Shown one piece after another: positions 23,433-37,155 of a stretch of 64,000 nucleotides of DNA. A model generated the notes under the pieces. That model worked only from the letters and a program-made list of their open reading frames with translations, made no database searches and was not told the DNA's origin. A program made the position numbers and the translations under genes. Each line of letters opens with the position of its first letter. Position 1 is the first letter of the stretch. This DNA comes from Stromatinia cepivora (Eukaryota > Ascomycota > Leotiomycetes > Helotiales > Sclerotiniaceae), in assembly GCA_014898415.1 (NCBI GenBank), contig RCTD01000010.1, positions 1,116,001 to 1,180,000 on the forward strand. The letters run 5' to 3'.

Positions 23433-23723
23433 TTGAAATCGGAATACTTAAAGGACGAAGTGAATATATTATCATATATTTGTATAATATTCAATAATGA
23501 TGATGAAGTCTTCACCAACGAATATTCAATAATATATATATTTTGGAGATACCTTAAATCAAAATATATTAGAGTTAATACAATTATAACCAATACATAT
23601 ATAACAATAATTCAGAATTTCAAATTCCAATCCGATATTCATCCTAATATAATCATTATCAAAACCTGGGATAAATTGAAAAAGTATAAAAGGAAATTAG
23701 GGGCTGTAAATGAAAATTGTTAA
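23433..23723 (+). pseudogene. Copia-1a gag relic
   Basis: A 96-residue open piece of the element's capsid region with a short lysine-rich end. It aligns with the equivalent piece of Copia-1b on the other strand. No start or full domain remains. Confidence 0.6.
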
Positions 23724-23994
23724 TCAATATATCAAGATATTGTTTTATTTTTGATTTTAATATATAATCTTTTAATCAATTATCAAAAAGTAATGGATAT
23801 ATTAAATATCTAAATTAGTCTTAATATTAATGATAAAATCAAGTATTTATAGGTTAAGGAATTTCGTTTTAAGGATGGATCAGAGTAAGTGTAAATTGCG
23901 AAAGGATCTAGGTATACTTTTCGATATTAAAAATCAGATTTCGAGATCCCAAACAATATTTGCGATCTATATCAAAGGGAAAATCATTATATAC

Positions 23995-24287
23995 TATGAG
24001 AAAGTTGGGATATCAAGGCCTAACACGTAGCTAGTTCGTAGTCATATAATCACATAACTCTTTGTAGTTAGATATAAGAGAAGGCTCTACTCCCCTCTCC
24101 TTGAAGAAAATCAATTGTTTTTCTATTAATCTTTTTGTACCCCATTTGTATATAATTTAAACCATTATTTAAACCTATTAATTTTATTACTTGAAACCTT
24201 TATAATATAATCTGATCAATTCCAATTCCTATTTCCCCTTATAATATATTATTGGGACGTATATAATCTCGACCTACCTTTTTCACA
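23995..24287 (+). repeat. Gypsy-1 5' LTR
   Basis: 293 bp, matches 62023-62314. Starts TATGAGAAAGTTGGG and ends TTCACA. The 3' copy starts TATAAGAAAATTGGG, differing mostly by transitions. Confidence 0.88.
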
Positions 24288-24288
24288 A

Positions 24289-24312
24289 TAATGATCTACA
24301 TCGGATTCGAAT
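24289..24312 (+). promoter_or_regulatory. Gypsy-1 primer-binding site, TGG changed to TAA
   Basis: Directly after the 5' LTR. The reverse complement reads as a full tRNA 3' end: seven-base T-loop TTCGAAT, five-base stem CCGAT, seven-base acceptor strand GTAGATC, then A. The expected TGG (complement of CCA) is TAA, two G-to-A changes. The tRNA identity is not determined. Confidence 0.7.
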
Positions 24313-25510
24313 TATATAATTTACATTATACAAATATATCTGCGAAGAAATTATAATTGAAAAGAAAATAGAATTAATAGTTTATAGATAAAGGGATAGG
24401 ATTAACCCTGAAAGGATAACTCTTTCAAAAATATAGGATTGTTAAATTTTAAATAAAAAAGTTTTGATTATTGAAGCTCTTTTACTCATACTCATCCACT
24501 ATATCGAAAATAAATCATTTTTCAGTAGAATTATTATTCTATTTTTTACTTTGAGAGGAATATATCGACGAAGGTCCTACTCGAAGATACAGTTAATAAT
24601 ACTAAAAGTATATTAGAATTTTAAATATAATGAAATCCCCATTTATAAACGAATCATTTATCTCTGTAAATAAGAAAACTCCAATCTCGAGGATGATCTT
24701 GATTGAATACGACTAATTATATTAAAGAACCTTAAACATTTTATATACCTTTAAAACTATTTGAATATTTAAATATATATTAGAGTAATAGGAAGGATTG
24801 GATATAATATATTAAATTATTATTTTTGATATCGGTAACCAAAAATTTAAGATATATCTTAAAAAATTCTTAATTGAAAAGTTTGAAATTTATATATTCC
24901 TTTAGAAAAAGGAAAACTTTAGAAAGGATTATATATATTTTTCCTTTTCTTTTGAAGATTTATTAAGGGAAAATTATGAATATTAAAAGTTATCGAAAAT
25001 CAAATATTAAATCAGATTTTAACAAATCGGATACTTTTTAATCAAATTATGATAATATAATGGATAACTTTGATTCGTTTACAAAATTGAGTCTTCTATA
25101 AGATATTTCTTAAGGATCAAAGGATAGTATTATTACTCCAATTATCGATTCTTTTGAATTTATCGAAGAACTTTTTATTAATGATAATAGAAATCCTATT
25201 AAAAAAGAAAAAAAAACAAAGAAAATCAAAAAAGAAAAAGAAATAAATCAACAATAACAAAACCCATCAAAAATTCTATTTACTATTTGTACTAAGGATT
25301 ATATATATATATTCCCTATTATACCATACACTAGGAATACTATTGCCCCTATTTTCAACAGGATTAATGTATCTGACTTCCTTATAATTTGGGATGCCTT
25401 ACAAATTGATTATAGTATGTCCGATAAGGAAATGCGAATTCGATTTCCTTGATACTGTAATTATATTATTATTATCCAAATCAAATTTATACTAGAATAT
25501 AATCTTATTA

Positions 25511-25676
25511 TGTTAACTTTTGGTGCAGGAAGTAGTAGTATTGTTGACTATATAGGTTGAACTAAGGATCTATAATTCTAATAAGAGTAGAATTGAGGTT
25601 ATCCCCAAATATGGTCTGTGCACCATTATGGTCTTGTAACCTCAATTCTAATTCTATAATAGCCTCATTTCCAATA
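25511..25676 (-). repeat. Copia-1b 3' LTR
   Basis: 166 bp at the left end of the minus-strand element; pairs with 30813-30978. Preceded by TATTA. Confidence 0.93.
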
Positions 25677-27928
25677 CTCCCCCATTAAGAATATCCTATT
25701 CGATCCTTCTAGGCTATTAATCCCAATATTTTCTTAAATCTTTCGAAAGCAATCCTTACACAAAACTTCGTTATTTTGTCAATAATTATATTATATATAT
25801 TGATGTAATTAATGGCGATTTTCTCTTTTTCTATTAAATCCTTGATAAAATGATAATTGATATCTATATATTTGAATCATTTATACAAATATAGATTCTT
25901 GATTAAAGCTAAAGTACCTTGATTGTTATTAAACATTTGAACTATATCTCTGTTCTTTTCAATATAACTTGATCTAAATAGATCTTTGAATATTTATATA
26001 ATCCATTTCCTTTGTTTAATAAATATTACTATTGCAATATATTCTGATTCTGTATTAAAGATAATCACAAACATTTGTTTCTTATTAATCTACAATATAG
26101 AGCCTTTGTAGAATATCACAACTCCCTTTGAAACACTTTTCCGGTTATATTTGTTATTAGCCCAATCTATATTTATATATACCTTTATTGTATCATTAGA
26201 TATATTATATTCTTTACAGATATCAGATTGTACTCTCTTTAACCTGAACTATAACTTCTGTTTGATTGTTGATCATAGATATCGCATTAGATTCTTCAAA
26301 GCTATAATATAATGTTTTGCTGGTTTTGCTATAAATTATAAAAATCTTTCAACTGAGAATGCTATATCTGATCGAATATATATTATTAAATGAATTACAC
26401 TTCCTATTCGTTATTAATATTTGTTTATATCTATCAATTCATTATTATCGATTGCTAGTCGGAAATGAGTATAATTCATTATTAACAATTTCTTGATTTG
26501 ATATTGTCTATATATAATATTGTATTTGATTAGTATAATATCGAAATATTCTTTTTGATCTATAATTAATATATATACTTTTCTATCACAAATGATTTTA
26601 ATATTTAGGATCTTATTAATCTTCTTTAGATTCTTGATATTAAAACAGATCGATAGTTTTTCATCGAATCAAATGATTTGTAATGATATACATAATACAA
26701 TAACGATATCATCGATATATATTAGTAATATTATATCACAGTCTTTGGATATATACAAATATAAATCTATCAAACTTTATATAAAATTTATACCTAAAAA
26801 CTCTTTCTTTAATAATAAACTTCAATCCCTTCCAGTTTACTTCAAATTATATAGACTTTATAAAACTTATAATATATATCCCTTTTTGACTTTGATACCT
26901 TGGGGTGATTCAAAATAGATCTCTTTCTTCAAATACAATTCGGTAAAGGCGTTTTTGATATCGAAATATAAATACTCCAAATTTTCTTTTGCAACAATAA
27001 CTAAGAATAATCTGAGTATATTTAGCTTTATTGTTAATACAAACATTTCATTGTAATCCTTTTTTAATATTTAATTAAATCCTCGAACTACTAATTTTAT
27101 TTTGAATCGTTTTATTTTGTTATTCTTAATCTTAACTGTAAATATCTATTTCGTCGAAATTAGATTACTTTCTTTAAAAAGTATATATTCTTTCTAAATA
27201 TTATTTTGAATCAAAGATATAATTTCCTTTTGGATAATTTTCTTTTATTTTTCAGAATATTCTTGATTCAATATTACTTCCTTATAAATTCTTGGTATTT
27301 TGATTCCTAAAACTTTTTCGACTGGATATACTATACCTTCTGTATTGTTTATATCTATTAATAAAATTATAAAATCTAAAACAATCTTGTCTTTAATATA
27401 GAAATCTATCTTGTAAATAATTGAGATTACAATTATAATGTATTCTACATTTTCTTGAATTTTAACCTATATAAATATCATAATCAATGCCCTTATAATC
27501 TTACTTTCCCGTTCTTTTTCAGGATCTTGTTCTATATCTTTTTTCTATTTTCGTATTAAATACCTTAAGGATTCATCTTCAAGATCCATTTTATCCTTTT
27601 ATTCAATTTCAAATGATTATAAATTTATTTCGCTTTTTAATCCTATTGAAATAGATTTCTCAATAAAATTTAAGATAATCTTAAATTTTACTTCTAATAC
27701 AAATTCAGGATTTGCAGAAATTGATTTTTGGGCTGGACCCTTTGAAATAATGGATTCGATATCTGAAGTATCCTTGGAAAAAGATTCTTGATTTGTTTTC
27801 TGAATATTGTTATCTTTATCTTCATTGTATATTAATATTGATATATCTAATTTATTTGATTTCAATTCAATAATTGGGATATTTGATATAATCATTGAAT
27901 TCGGTATAATATTTGTTGAAAAGAATAT

Positions 27929-28219
27929 TTAGAACAAAGATGATATAGATATCGTATTTGGTGTTGAAAATGAAGAAGGTGTTTTGTTTGCTGCCGGTCT
28001 ATTATGAGATTTTCGATCTAGCTTTATATTCTTTGTTCCTTGTAGATTTGATTTACAATTTCTTAATTTAAGATCCAAATCTCCTTCTCGATAAAATTCA
28101 TCTATAATTACTTTGTTTGATCGAAATGTATAATCTAATTCTGGAGAATACATTTTGATATATTTGTTTATAACTTTTGAGTATTTTAGGAATATATTGA
28201 TTCTCGAAGTATCCCGCAA
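27929..28219 (-). pseudogene. Copia-1b integrase C-terminal relic
   Basis: A 96-residue open piece with the copia motif RINIFLKYSKVINKYIKMY, then SNKVIIDEFYREGDLDLK. The same sequence on the plus strand is at about 63,790-64,000 in Copia-1a, which proves the two elements are one family. Confidence 0.8.
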
Positions 28220-28963
28220 TTTGTTGTGTTTTTGCTTTTTCAGAATAGTTTTGGGATTGATATAAATGTAATATTTGTTCCTTTAGATTTTATATATCTC
28301 TATATTTGATATTATATTTGTAAAAGTTTTTATAAGAGATTAATCTATTTTGTTTATATTAGGATCAATACTAATACGATTCTTAATATAAATATCATAC
28401 TCTACAGCTTTATTCCAAAATTCTAATGGTAATCCAATTTCTTTTAGTATTGCTCTTATATCTATTTTTACAATCCTTATATTCTGTTCTGCAGATCTGT
28501 TTTGATATAAAAAGACAATTGTTATAACTTCGGATTATATGCTTGATGATTATTTACAAATAGCTTATAGGAGTTCCAATATATTATCAATCCTAATTGT
28601 AATGATCTTTTCTTCAATAACTAATTCCATCTCCTTTTTCTAAGTTTTCAATGTTTAAATTATATTGTCTTTTTATTTAAATAATATAATCTAATTTATT
28701 CTTGTACAATTGTTAATAATTAATATAAAATAACGATTCCTTTGAATCGATTTTGAGAATGGTTTTGCAATATCGAAATGTATAAGTTCGAGTCTCTTTG
28801 ATTTGTACAAACTCAATTACTTCGGAATATAATTGATCATTTTGATGAGTATATATACTTTATAAATATCTAATTCAATTGGGATCTTTATCGGCTTAAT
28901 TATATTAAATACTTTATATAGATTCTTGATTTTGTCTGAATCTAGATAATTGAATCTTTAATA

Positions 28964-29242
28964 TTATAATAAATATCTCTCTTTCTCCTTAAATATTAAT
29001 TCATTATCGATACCTTTGGTACTATCGATTATTTCTGAAGAAAAGCCTTTTTCCTGATTATTTTGGTATATATTAAAATAGAGAATTGTATCTTTATATC
29101 CTTTGGTCATATATGAAACCACGTATATTCTGTTTTGTATTCTAATATAGATGATTTTCTTATTGTCCTTCTTAAAATACATATAATAAGAGTTGAATTC
29201 CTTTTGCAATCCTATTTCGTAGATTCTTTTTCCTAACAGCAA
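28964..29242 (-). pseudogene. Copia-1b GAG-pre-integrase relic
   Basis: A 92-residue open piece beginning LLGKRIYEIGLQKEF, the usual copia region after protease (VNLLSVGRL-like), ending before the broken zinc-finger of integrase. Its homologue in Copia-1a is at about 62,750-63,020. Confidence 0.7.
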
Positions 29243-30812
29243 GTTTATTCTTAACCCTAATACATATAATACATTTGAAAGTAGTATTTTAGAACCATCT
29301 TTGTATACTATATCTATTAAACCCTAATAACGACAATACATCACTCCTCCACCAATCTTTATCCTTTGTTTAATAATAGATTCTATTGATCTGAATAATA
29401 AAGATTGATTAAACATATATAAAGAAGCACCTATATCAGTATATCATTTGCTAGGAGAAATTTTATTAATAATTTCCTTTATCAAATTACAATCTTCCTT
29501 TATTATATTTTCAATATCGGAATCTAATTCAGAGATATTGTTAGTAGGGTATATTTGATCCTTTTTGTTGAAATGGATCTTCTTCGGATTTGGTGATCCC
29601 TTTCTTTTTTGATGATGAAAATAATTGTAAAGGAGTTTATTGGTTTGCATTAAATATAGGTAATTTTGTATATAATAACCTTCCCTTTGATACAAATCGT
29701 AAGTATTGTTTAGGGTTTTGAAATCTGATTCTTGATATCGAAAAGTGTATCTAAATCCTTTCGCAATTTGTACTAACTTTGATCTATCCTTAAGATAAAG
29801 TTCCTTAATTTATAAATGCTTAATCTTATCATCAATATTAAAGCTAGTTTGGATATCCAATATATTCATTATTCTTTGATAATCGATTGAAAGATTATAT
29901 ATTAAAACCAAGAATAAGGCAATATCTTAATATACTGATCAATAGCTTTTGTCTGTAACTCTTAGTTTCCTTTTATACTCTTTCAATTTGTCCCAAACTT
30001 CGATAATAGTTATATCGAGATGAATATTGGATTGGAATTTGAAGTTCTGAATCATTGTTATATATATATTGGTTGTAACTGTATTGATTCTGGTATATTT
30101 TGATTTAAAATATTTCTAGAGTATATATATTGTTGAGTATTTGTTGATGAAGGCTTCATCGTCATTATTGAGTATTATATAAATATACAATAATGTATTC
30201 GCTTTATCCTTTAAGTATTCCGATTTCAATTCGATATTGTAATATATACGACCATTGATTTTATAGACAGATACTATATTGAGTCCTGTAATCTATATAT
30301 ATTCGTTTAATATTTGATTAATTATATAAAACTATTCTTTCCCTTTTAATTGTATCTTTGTTTATCTGAATTATTGTTTATGGTTGTTTTGATCGAATTT
30401 TGAAGGATTATTTGATTTTGATATTGTAAAGGTTTCTTATTATCTGATAAGTATCGGAGATAATCTTCAGATTTTTAAGATAATCTTAAAAAAAAAAAAA
30501 ATATATAGCAAATAAATTCAAAATAATAAAATAAAAAAAATTCGTAAGATTGTATTATAATATATTTTCTTGTAATTATGCGAACTTGCTCTTCGCCTTT
30601 GTTATAATTCTGTATCGGTATTATACAGATTATTCTTTGTTCTGGTCTGTAATGTTATAAGTTATAAATTGTATTGTTATATTTCAACTTTGTTTCGATG
30701 ATATTATATAAAAACTCTGATTTTCATTCTATTCTATTCCTATTAATTATATTAATTCTTTTTCGATTTGCTTTGTTTTCTAGTTATTATTGTACAATCA
30801 GATTTTATAATC

Positions 30813-30978
30813 TATTAACTTTTGGTACAGGAAATAGTAGTATTATTGATTATATAGGTTGAACTAAGGATCTATAATTCTAATAGGAGTAGAATTGAGG
30901 TTATCCCTAAATATGGTCTGTACATCATTGTGGTCTCGTGACCTCAATTCTAATCCTATGATGGCCTCATTTCCAACA
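30813..30978 (-). repeat. Copia-1b 5' LTR
   Basis: 166 bp at the right end. Retains TGTTGGAAATG on the minus strand. Followed by TATTA. Confidence 0.93.
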
Positions 30979-33900
30979 TATTAGATATAATTGGAAAAGA
31001 GGGTTGAGATTAATATTATTTTGATATTTTTACAATTATAATACCTAATAAGTAATAGGTATCCAAGATTTTCTTGATCAATTTGTTGATAATTAATATA
31101 ACAAAAATGAAGGGGATTATAATATAAATTCAACAATGGTAAAGGATTATATTATTAAATTCGCATTTTCGGCTATTCAATTTATTAACAATCATATAAT
31201 TATCGAATTTGAAATTGGAAGAATATTCTTGTATGATCTGTATACCCAAATAGGAAAAAAGATTATTAGATAGTTTAAAATTGATCTCAATAATTTTGCT
31301 TCTATGAACTTCAAGAGAATAATGAATAAAACCTACAAATAATATTTTTCTAAGGATTTTATCGTCTGAATTTATAAAAGACCTAAATCTTATCAAATTA
31401 TTGTTTCCTAGGCTGTGTATGAATATATGAAAACCCTATTTGTCTCCAATGCTAATACAAAACCTTATTCTTAAGGATGGGAAATAAAGAATACTATAAA
31501 TAAAATCATTAACCTTTTGGATAAACTTAATATAAATCATCTAAAAGCGAAAATCAAAGGTACAAGGGATTTGAAATTATCCTTTTCATTATCACAATGT
31601 TAAACTATTTATTAAAAAAATAATACAAGATATAATGATTATTCTATTCAGAATAAACAAAAGGGAATTCTTTTTGATATAAATGAAGTTTATAAGAAGG
31701 ATTATCTCTGTTACTATTGCTTTGGAAGATCTTCTTATAATGATGGTTATATTATGAAACAAAATTACCTTAAAAAAATTGATGATATTAATACTGAACT
31801 ATATCATTATAATGAATATGGAGTCTTCATATTTAGTCCCAAAGGATATTCCAATTCTTTCTTAATCTTTAGATAAAAGGATTCTTTAAAGAGCCATCAG
31901 ATTGAAATACACACAAAAACTTATAGATTTGGCCAACAAAAAAAGCGATTGGAGAAATCCAATACTAAAGATGGCTTACCGAATTTCGGAATCTTTAATA
32001 TCGAAATTGTAAAGGGTGTATTTATAAATAATATTAATTATCGAGGAGGGGAAATTATCAATATCAATATAATTACCCAATCTAAAGAAACCTTAAAGTT
32101 ACAAAGCCGATTATCTAAAAAATCCAAATCGATAAGATGGAGCAGAATTGATAAACCCTAAAAATCGTTAAGTATTCTTCGAAAGGTATTGTTCAAAATA
32201 ATAAATCAAATTAAAAAGGAGAGATTAGAAAAAGAATTCTTTAATAAAGATGAAACTATAAATATTAACGAAAGCGAAAAAGATAAAGTAGAAAAATCTC
32301 AGAGAGGGAAGGATCTTTTTGAATCTGATAAGAATGGTATAATATGAAAGGATAGAATACCTAATTTTTATACTAGATCCTTAAGAATAAAAAAGCAAAT
32401 ATTAATTATTGTTTATACTACAGAATCCTTAATAGAAATCTTGAAACGGATTTGTAGAATTGAAATCCTGATAACAATTGGAATTGTTTTCATATATATA
32501 TTAGATCTTCTTAAACAAATTTTCAAGAAAACATTAATTGCAAATATCGAAGAACAAAGAAAGCTTTTCAGAAATTCAGAAATTCTTACTGAAAAAACTA
32601 TAATAACCTTAATAATTATTAATCATTTAAATGCTTCTTTTAATTATTAATCAAAAAAAATATACAATATACCTATTATTATTGTGACCCTTACAAATAA
32701 GAATATCAAGATTAACAGTATTATCGATTCGGGATCGATAATCAATATGATAAACCTAAAAGTTGTAAAAGAATTGGGATTCATAATACACGAATATAAA
32801 GCGATAATGATTACCCTTAATAGGAATGTTACCATTTTATATAAATTGATTAAAGATATGGAAGTTAATTTTGAAGGAGTTAAGAACATTGTCGATATCT
32901 TTGTCTTAAATAACGCCAAAGATCCATTACTACTGGAGATGCTATATTTATTTGTAAAAAAGATCGATTTTGAATACAAAGGAGATAAATAGATTGTATA
33001 AATTATTAATAACAATGATATTAATAAAGCTGATTGCTAGATAATTGGATTAAAATGTAAAGCAGATATTATAAAAACTGGTTTTGAAAAGCCGGGAAAA
33101 GAATAGACAATACAAATCCTAGGGATTGTATTGATGACCTTCCAAAAATCCTAAATACCATCAAGAGTGAAAGGAAATTTGAAGAATTCGTTAAAAACCA
33201 TTTTTTAGAATTCCTAATTGGCATCCCAAATTTTAAGACAATCTTAAATTCTATAAAACTTAATATGAATACTGTTCGAATTGATTTTGATTTTGATATC
33301 GAAGATATATTTGATAATATTAAGGATTCGGAATTAAAAGGATTTCAGGAATATTTTGTTACTAATAGTATTCATTTCGATTTGAAAGAATTTAGGGCAG
33401 AAAACGATGCCTAAAAGAAATTAACCGATATCAAATCCGAAATTCTCGTTTCGATCAATAGTGTATATAAAAAAAAGAAGAATAAAATAAAACCTTCGAA
33501 CGAAATAGAATATATCGATAAAGAAATCCCAAAAAGTGATCTTAATTGATTGAAATTGGAATATACAAAACATTCTAAATATCAATCATCAGATTCCTTT
33601 TCGAAATATTTGATATTGTATTTCAATATCAGATCTAAAGATTTTCGATTGATATAAGAATGTTTAGTATTATTAAATATCGAAGATGTACTTTAGGAGT
33701 ATAAAAAGGAACTTCTCCTTGTATTACTACAAAATCAAAAAACAGTATTAGTTTTTAACTGAACAAAAGCCAGTAATATCAAACCTTCAATTACTTTACT
33801 ATAGATTATCAAGACAATACTATATAAAGCCTAACAAATTCCTAGTTTTGTATCTTTTAAAGCCCTCTTATCAATAACTATCGAAATAATAAAAGATTAT

Positions 33901-34413
33901 ATCAAACGAAGTATATTAAAGAAAGAAAAAGGATTATATTGAAATCCTTAGTATCTAATTAAGAAAAACAAGATTGATAAATACTATATTATTATTGCAA
34001 TAATAAAAGCAAATACTATAACCCTACGAAATACAAATATACCTTTAAATTTAGAAGAATTTATTAAACAAATAACTGAATACTCATTAACATTCTTAAT
34101 TAACTTTTTTTCTGGATATAATCAAATACTTTTAAATAAGAAAAGTAGAGATATTATTATTGTTATAATCCTTCTTGATCTAATGAGGTTCATTATTCTA
34201 TCATAAAGGGTTATTAATTCGGTTGCTCAATTTGCAAGGATTATATCAAGAATATTGTAGAATATTATATCTAATATTATTATACCTTACTTAAATGATA
34301 TTAAAGTTAAGGGTCTCAGAATTCGATACAATGTAATTGAAATTGAACCTGAATTGAAGAAATTCGTTATTAAACATTTGAAAAACCTGGACACTATAAT
34401 AGAATATATTAAA
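30979..34413 (+). pseudogene. Gypsy-1 gag end, protease and reverse transcriptase, degraded
   Basis: Gypsy-1 resumes after Copia-1b. At 31709-31755 the frame reads CYYCFGRSSYNDGYI, a CCHC zinc knuckle in which the His and last Cys have become Tyr. Residues around 32724-32735 give IDSGSIINMI, the retropepsin DSG motif, inside an open piece at 32684-32992. From about 33,880 the RT reads EEFIKQITEYSLTFLINFFSGYNQILL, NSVAQFARIISRILW and PYLNDIKVKGLRIRY, matching a large fungal gypsy group (FLDDIGVKGP becomes YLNDIKVKG). It stops at NLDTIIEYIK where Copia-2 outer is inserted. Confidence 0.82.
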
Positions 34414-34722
34414 TATCACGGGATAGTATGATTACACAGCACTTTCAGGGATCGTTGAATAGGTGGTACACATGATTGGTAGAGTAAAAGAATTGAATGA
34501 CTTGCCCTTGATTATATGAACCAAAAGCTGTATATATAGAACAAATGAATGATTATCTAGCCGATATACACCTTAATTAGGCTAAATCTTTGTTTATTAG
34601 TATATCAGGATCACCTTATCAATTGATAGATTAATAAAGACTAGTAAATCCTTCATTCCGATTGGAAAATATACGCTTTGATCCTTTATAAGATATAAAG
34701 GATTACAGGGCTTTCTGTGATA
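34414..34722 (-). repeat. Copia-2 outer 3' LTR
   Basis: 309 bp. Followed on the right by TACCCCCCAAATC, the polypurine tract of the minus-strand element. Confidence 0.88.
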
Positions 34723-36640
34723 TACCCCCCAAATCGGAAGACGATCTGAAACAAATAGAAAGATATAGAAAATAATAATTCATATAATTCGTAAATGAAT
34801 ATACAAAACGATTATAAACAAACGTCAACCAAAAATTAATATAATATATAAACCTGAAATGATTCTGATATTTTTAAAATAAAAAAGAATTTGAATATAT
34901 ATAAATCACAAATTTCTCTTGATCTTTGGCTTGCTATTTACAATATTCTTCAAAATCAAGATTTTAAACAATAAAAAGAAAGTTTTCCGTTGGGAGAATA
35001 TAAATAATTGATCGATTCTGTAGTGTAGCAATTGAAAATGTATATAATTGCTAAACTATAGTATATTGATCGCAATAACAAAATAAAATAAATGAATTTT
35101 TTAAAGGTATATAAATCCCTTCTTTATATTTTCGTTTTTGTTTTAATCAAGTTTTTATTGATTATTATTATATCTAAGATTTTGGGGTTTAAAAAAGCTA
35201 AATAAACGAATCTTAATCATACTAAACAAATAGCAATTGAAAAGAAAGCTTTAAGAAAATCGAATGTAAAAGAAGATCCTAATACTTTTTCGAAAAATCA
35301 ATAAATCGAATAAAAAGAATTAATGAATTTAATATAAATAATAAATCAAGATATCGATTTTTGAGAATATGATTTAATTAAATCTGCTTTTAAAATGATA
35401 CATTGTTATTTATTTCAGAAATCGCTTTTTCTTATTAAAAAAACTATTATTTATTGTAATCAATTATTAATTATAGATTCAAATAATAATTTGAAAATAG
35501 ATTTCATTTTTGAATTCTGTTGTATAATTGAAAGATTTTATTAATCTTGTATTTGTAATTATCGAAACAAAAATCATTCGATAAAAAAAAGAAAAGAGGA
35601 AATATTTCTTTATCTAATAATAATAATCTATTCAATTCTTCAACACTAGGTTTTTCGAATAATGAATTAAATAAAAAAGAGAAAAAAAAAAGATCATTGA
35701 AAGTTGTTGGCTTTTTAGTTAAAATAAAAAATAATAAGAATTGTAAAGAAAAGAACGATTATTTATATATTTGATATATAAAATTGTTGATTATTGAAAG
35801 ATATAATTTCTATAATAAATACTTTGTTGATTTTTTTAAACTGAATAATTATTGGTATTGGAATTGTAATATTTATTTATATATTCTTTTATTGGTTTTC
35901 TTTTATCCTTTAATAAATTATTATATCATTGTTCATCGGTAAAATTCGAAAGTAAATTCTTTATTCATCCTTTATCTTTATAATATATTGATTATTGGTT
36001 GTATAATCCAAATAGGGATATAGAATTGCAATAAAAATGATATTGAAGATCAAGGAAAAAAGAGAAATTGTTTTTTCGTCTTTATATTATCGTTTCCTTT
36101 TTCTTTATTATATTATTTATCGAAATCCTTGAAAAGCTGAATGGAAAAAGTATATTGTAATTTCGGAGAGCGATAATAAGGATAAAAAAGAAAGAATGAT
36201 GAAGAAAAAAAGAAGAAAAGAGTGGATGGTATATCTAAAGAAAAAGGAAAGAAGGGATAATCCCTTAACTTTTATAATATTGATAATACTAATAATTCTG
36301 GTTATTTTAATTGTTCTTTGTTCTTTGATTATTGTGGATAATCCAGAGGCTCTTTTATTTAAACTTCAAATTATTGAATTTAGAAAGAAGCTTATTCTTC
36401 TTCGAAAACAAGAAGGTAAAAAGCGGAGAAGTGATCGATCTTGATTATTCTTTGTTTTCTGATAAATATAAAGTATATGAATTGGAGTATATTGTAGAAA
36501 AGTATAATAATCTAGAATACCAAATAGGATTCATTCTATCCATATCAAAGAGAAGAAATACGAGCTCCAGATTATCGTTATTCAAACTTTATAATTATTG
36601 TTATTCAAACTTTATAATCCTATTACTTATATCTTATAAA
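34723..36640 (+). other. Copia-2 outer: decayed ORF region on the strand opposite to pol
   Basis: Between the end of pol (minus) and the 3' LTR. On the plus strand, frames from about 35178 read protein-like sequence (SNVKEDPNTF, KELMNLI, EYDLIKSAFKMIHCYLFQK, IDFIFEFCCIIERFY, SCICNYRNKNHSIKKRKEE). Its stops are all TAA plus one TGA that is TGG in the sister copy. Further right, 36196-36444 and 36332-36727 are open, with YKVYELEYIVEKYNNLEYQIG. The same reading recurs in the inner copy. I recognise no family. Confidence 0.5.
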
Positions 36641-37155
36641 TTGAAAAGGGATCGGAAATATTCAAACTTTTGTTTTGTAAGGTTCTTAATGAGCCCATCA
36701 GCAGTTATATCAATGATTAATAAATAAATTATATAAAAGTTCCCTTTTGAATATTCTTGATATAATTATATATTTTGAATATCGATATAATATAATTTCA
36801 TAATGATCCGTTCGTTCTCACCAATCACCAATCTGATCGTTTATTAATTGTTATAGAAGATCGTTATAAACTCTTTCACTATTAAATCGATCTTTTTTAA
36901 AAAATATAAGGTTGCCATAATTTCTTTTAATATATACTCGATTTCGAGAAATTCTACTTTGGTAATCGAGGTGATTATAATATCTTACTTAAACACTTTC
37001 TATACAATTAAACTATCGAAAAGGGATATAATATACCTTTGAAATGATCAACGAGTATCTGGATCATTTGTAAAAGAAGTATTTGAAAAAACGAGAAATT
37101 GTGGTATTTGATTACCATTATATTGGATCGCAAGATACCTTGTATTCCATAAATA

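Larger units (their letters stand above)
22673..23994 (+). mobile_element. Copia-1a LTR retrotransposon, left segment (LTR and gag)
   Basis: Same family as Copia-1b (25511-30978). The 5' LTR is 22673-22839 (starts TATTGGAAATGAG, where Copia-1b has TGTTGGAAATGAG). A decayed gag follows. The best surviving gag frame is 23433-23723 (EYLKDEVNILSYI..., ending KTWDKLKKYKRKLG), matching the opposite-strand Copia-1b at about 30,220-29,930. The alignment to Copia-1b runs to ATTATATAC at 23994, where Gypsy-1 begins. The other half resumes at 62315. RIP has made many stops, so nothing is expressible. Confidence 0.88.
25511..30978 (-). mobile_element. Copia-1b, full-length RIP-degraded copia retrotransposon
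   Basis: 5,468 bp flanked by perfect TATTA duplications (25506-25510 and 30979-30983), inserted in Gypsy-1 gag. LTRs are 25511-25676 and 30813-30978; I counted 16 differences by eye, all transitions, with no gaps. Read on the minus strand: gag (about 30,370-29,700), protease motif DIGASLYM at 29413-29445 (from DxGAS.HM), GAG-pre-integrase (about 29,240-28,960), integrase (about 28,850-28,300) with its C-terminal SRINIFLKYSK...KYIKMYSPE region (28219-27929), reverse transcriptase with YIDDI at 26705-26722, then RNase H. A polypurine tract (AATGGGGGAG on the minus strand) abuts the 3' LTR at about 25677-25686. Many stops. Confidence 0.93.

Noticed and set aside
32647..33015. Minus-strand 122-residue hydrophobic frame
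   Set aside because: Antisense of the Gypsy-1 protease region; Ile/Leu/Phe richness is expected opposite Lys/Asn-rich AT DNA.
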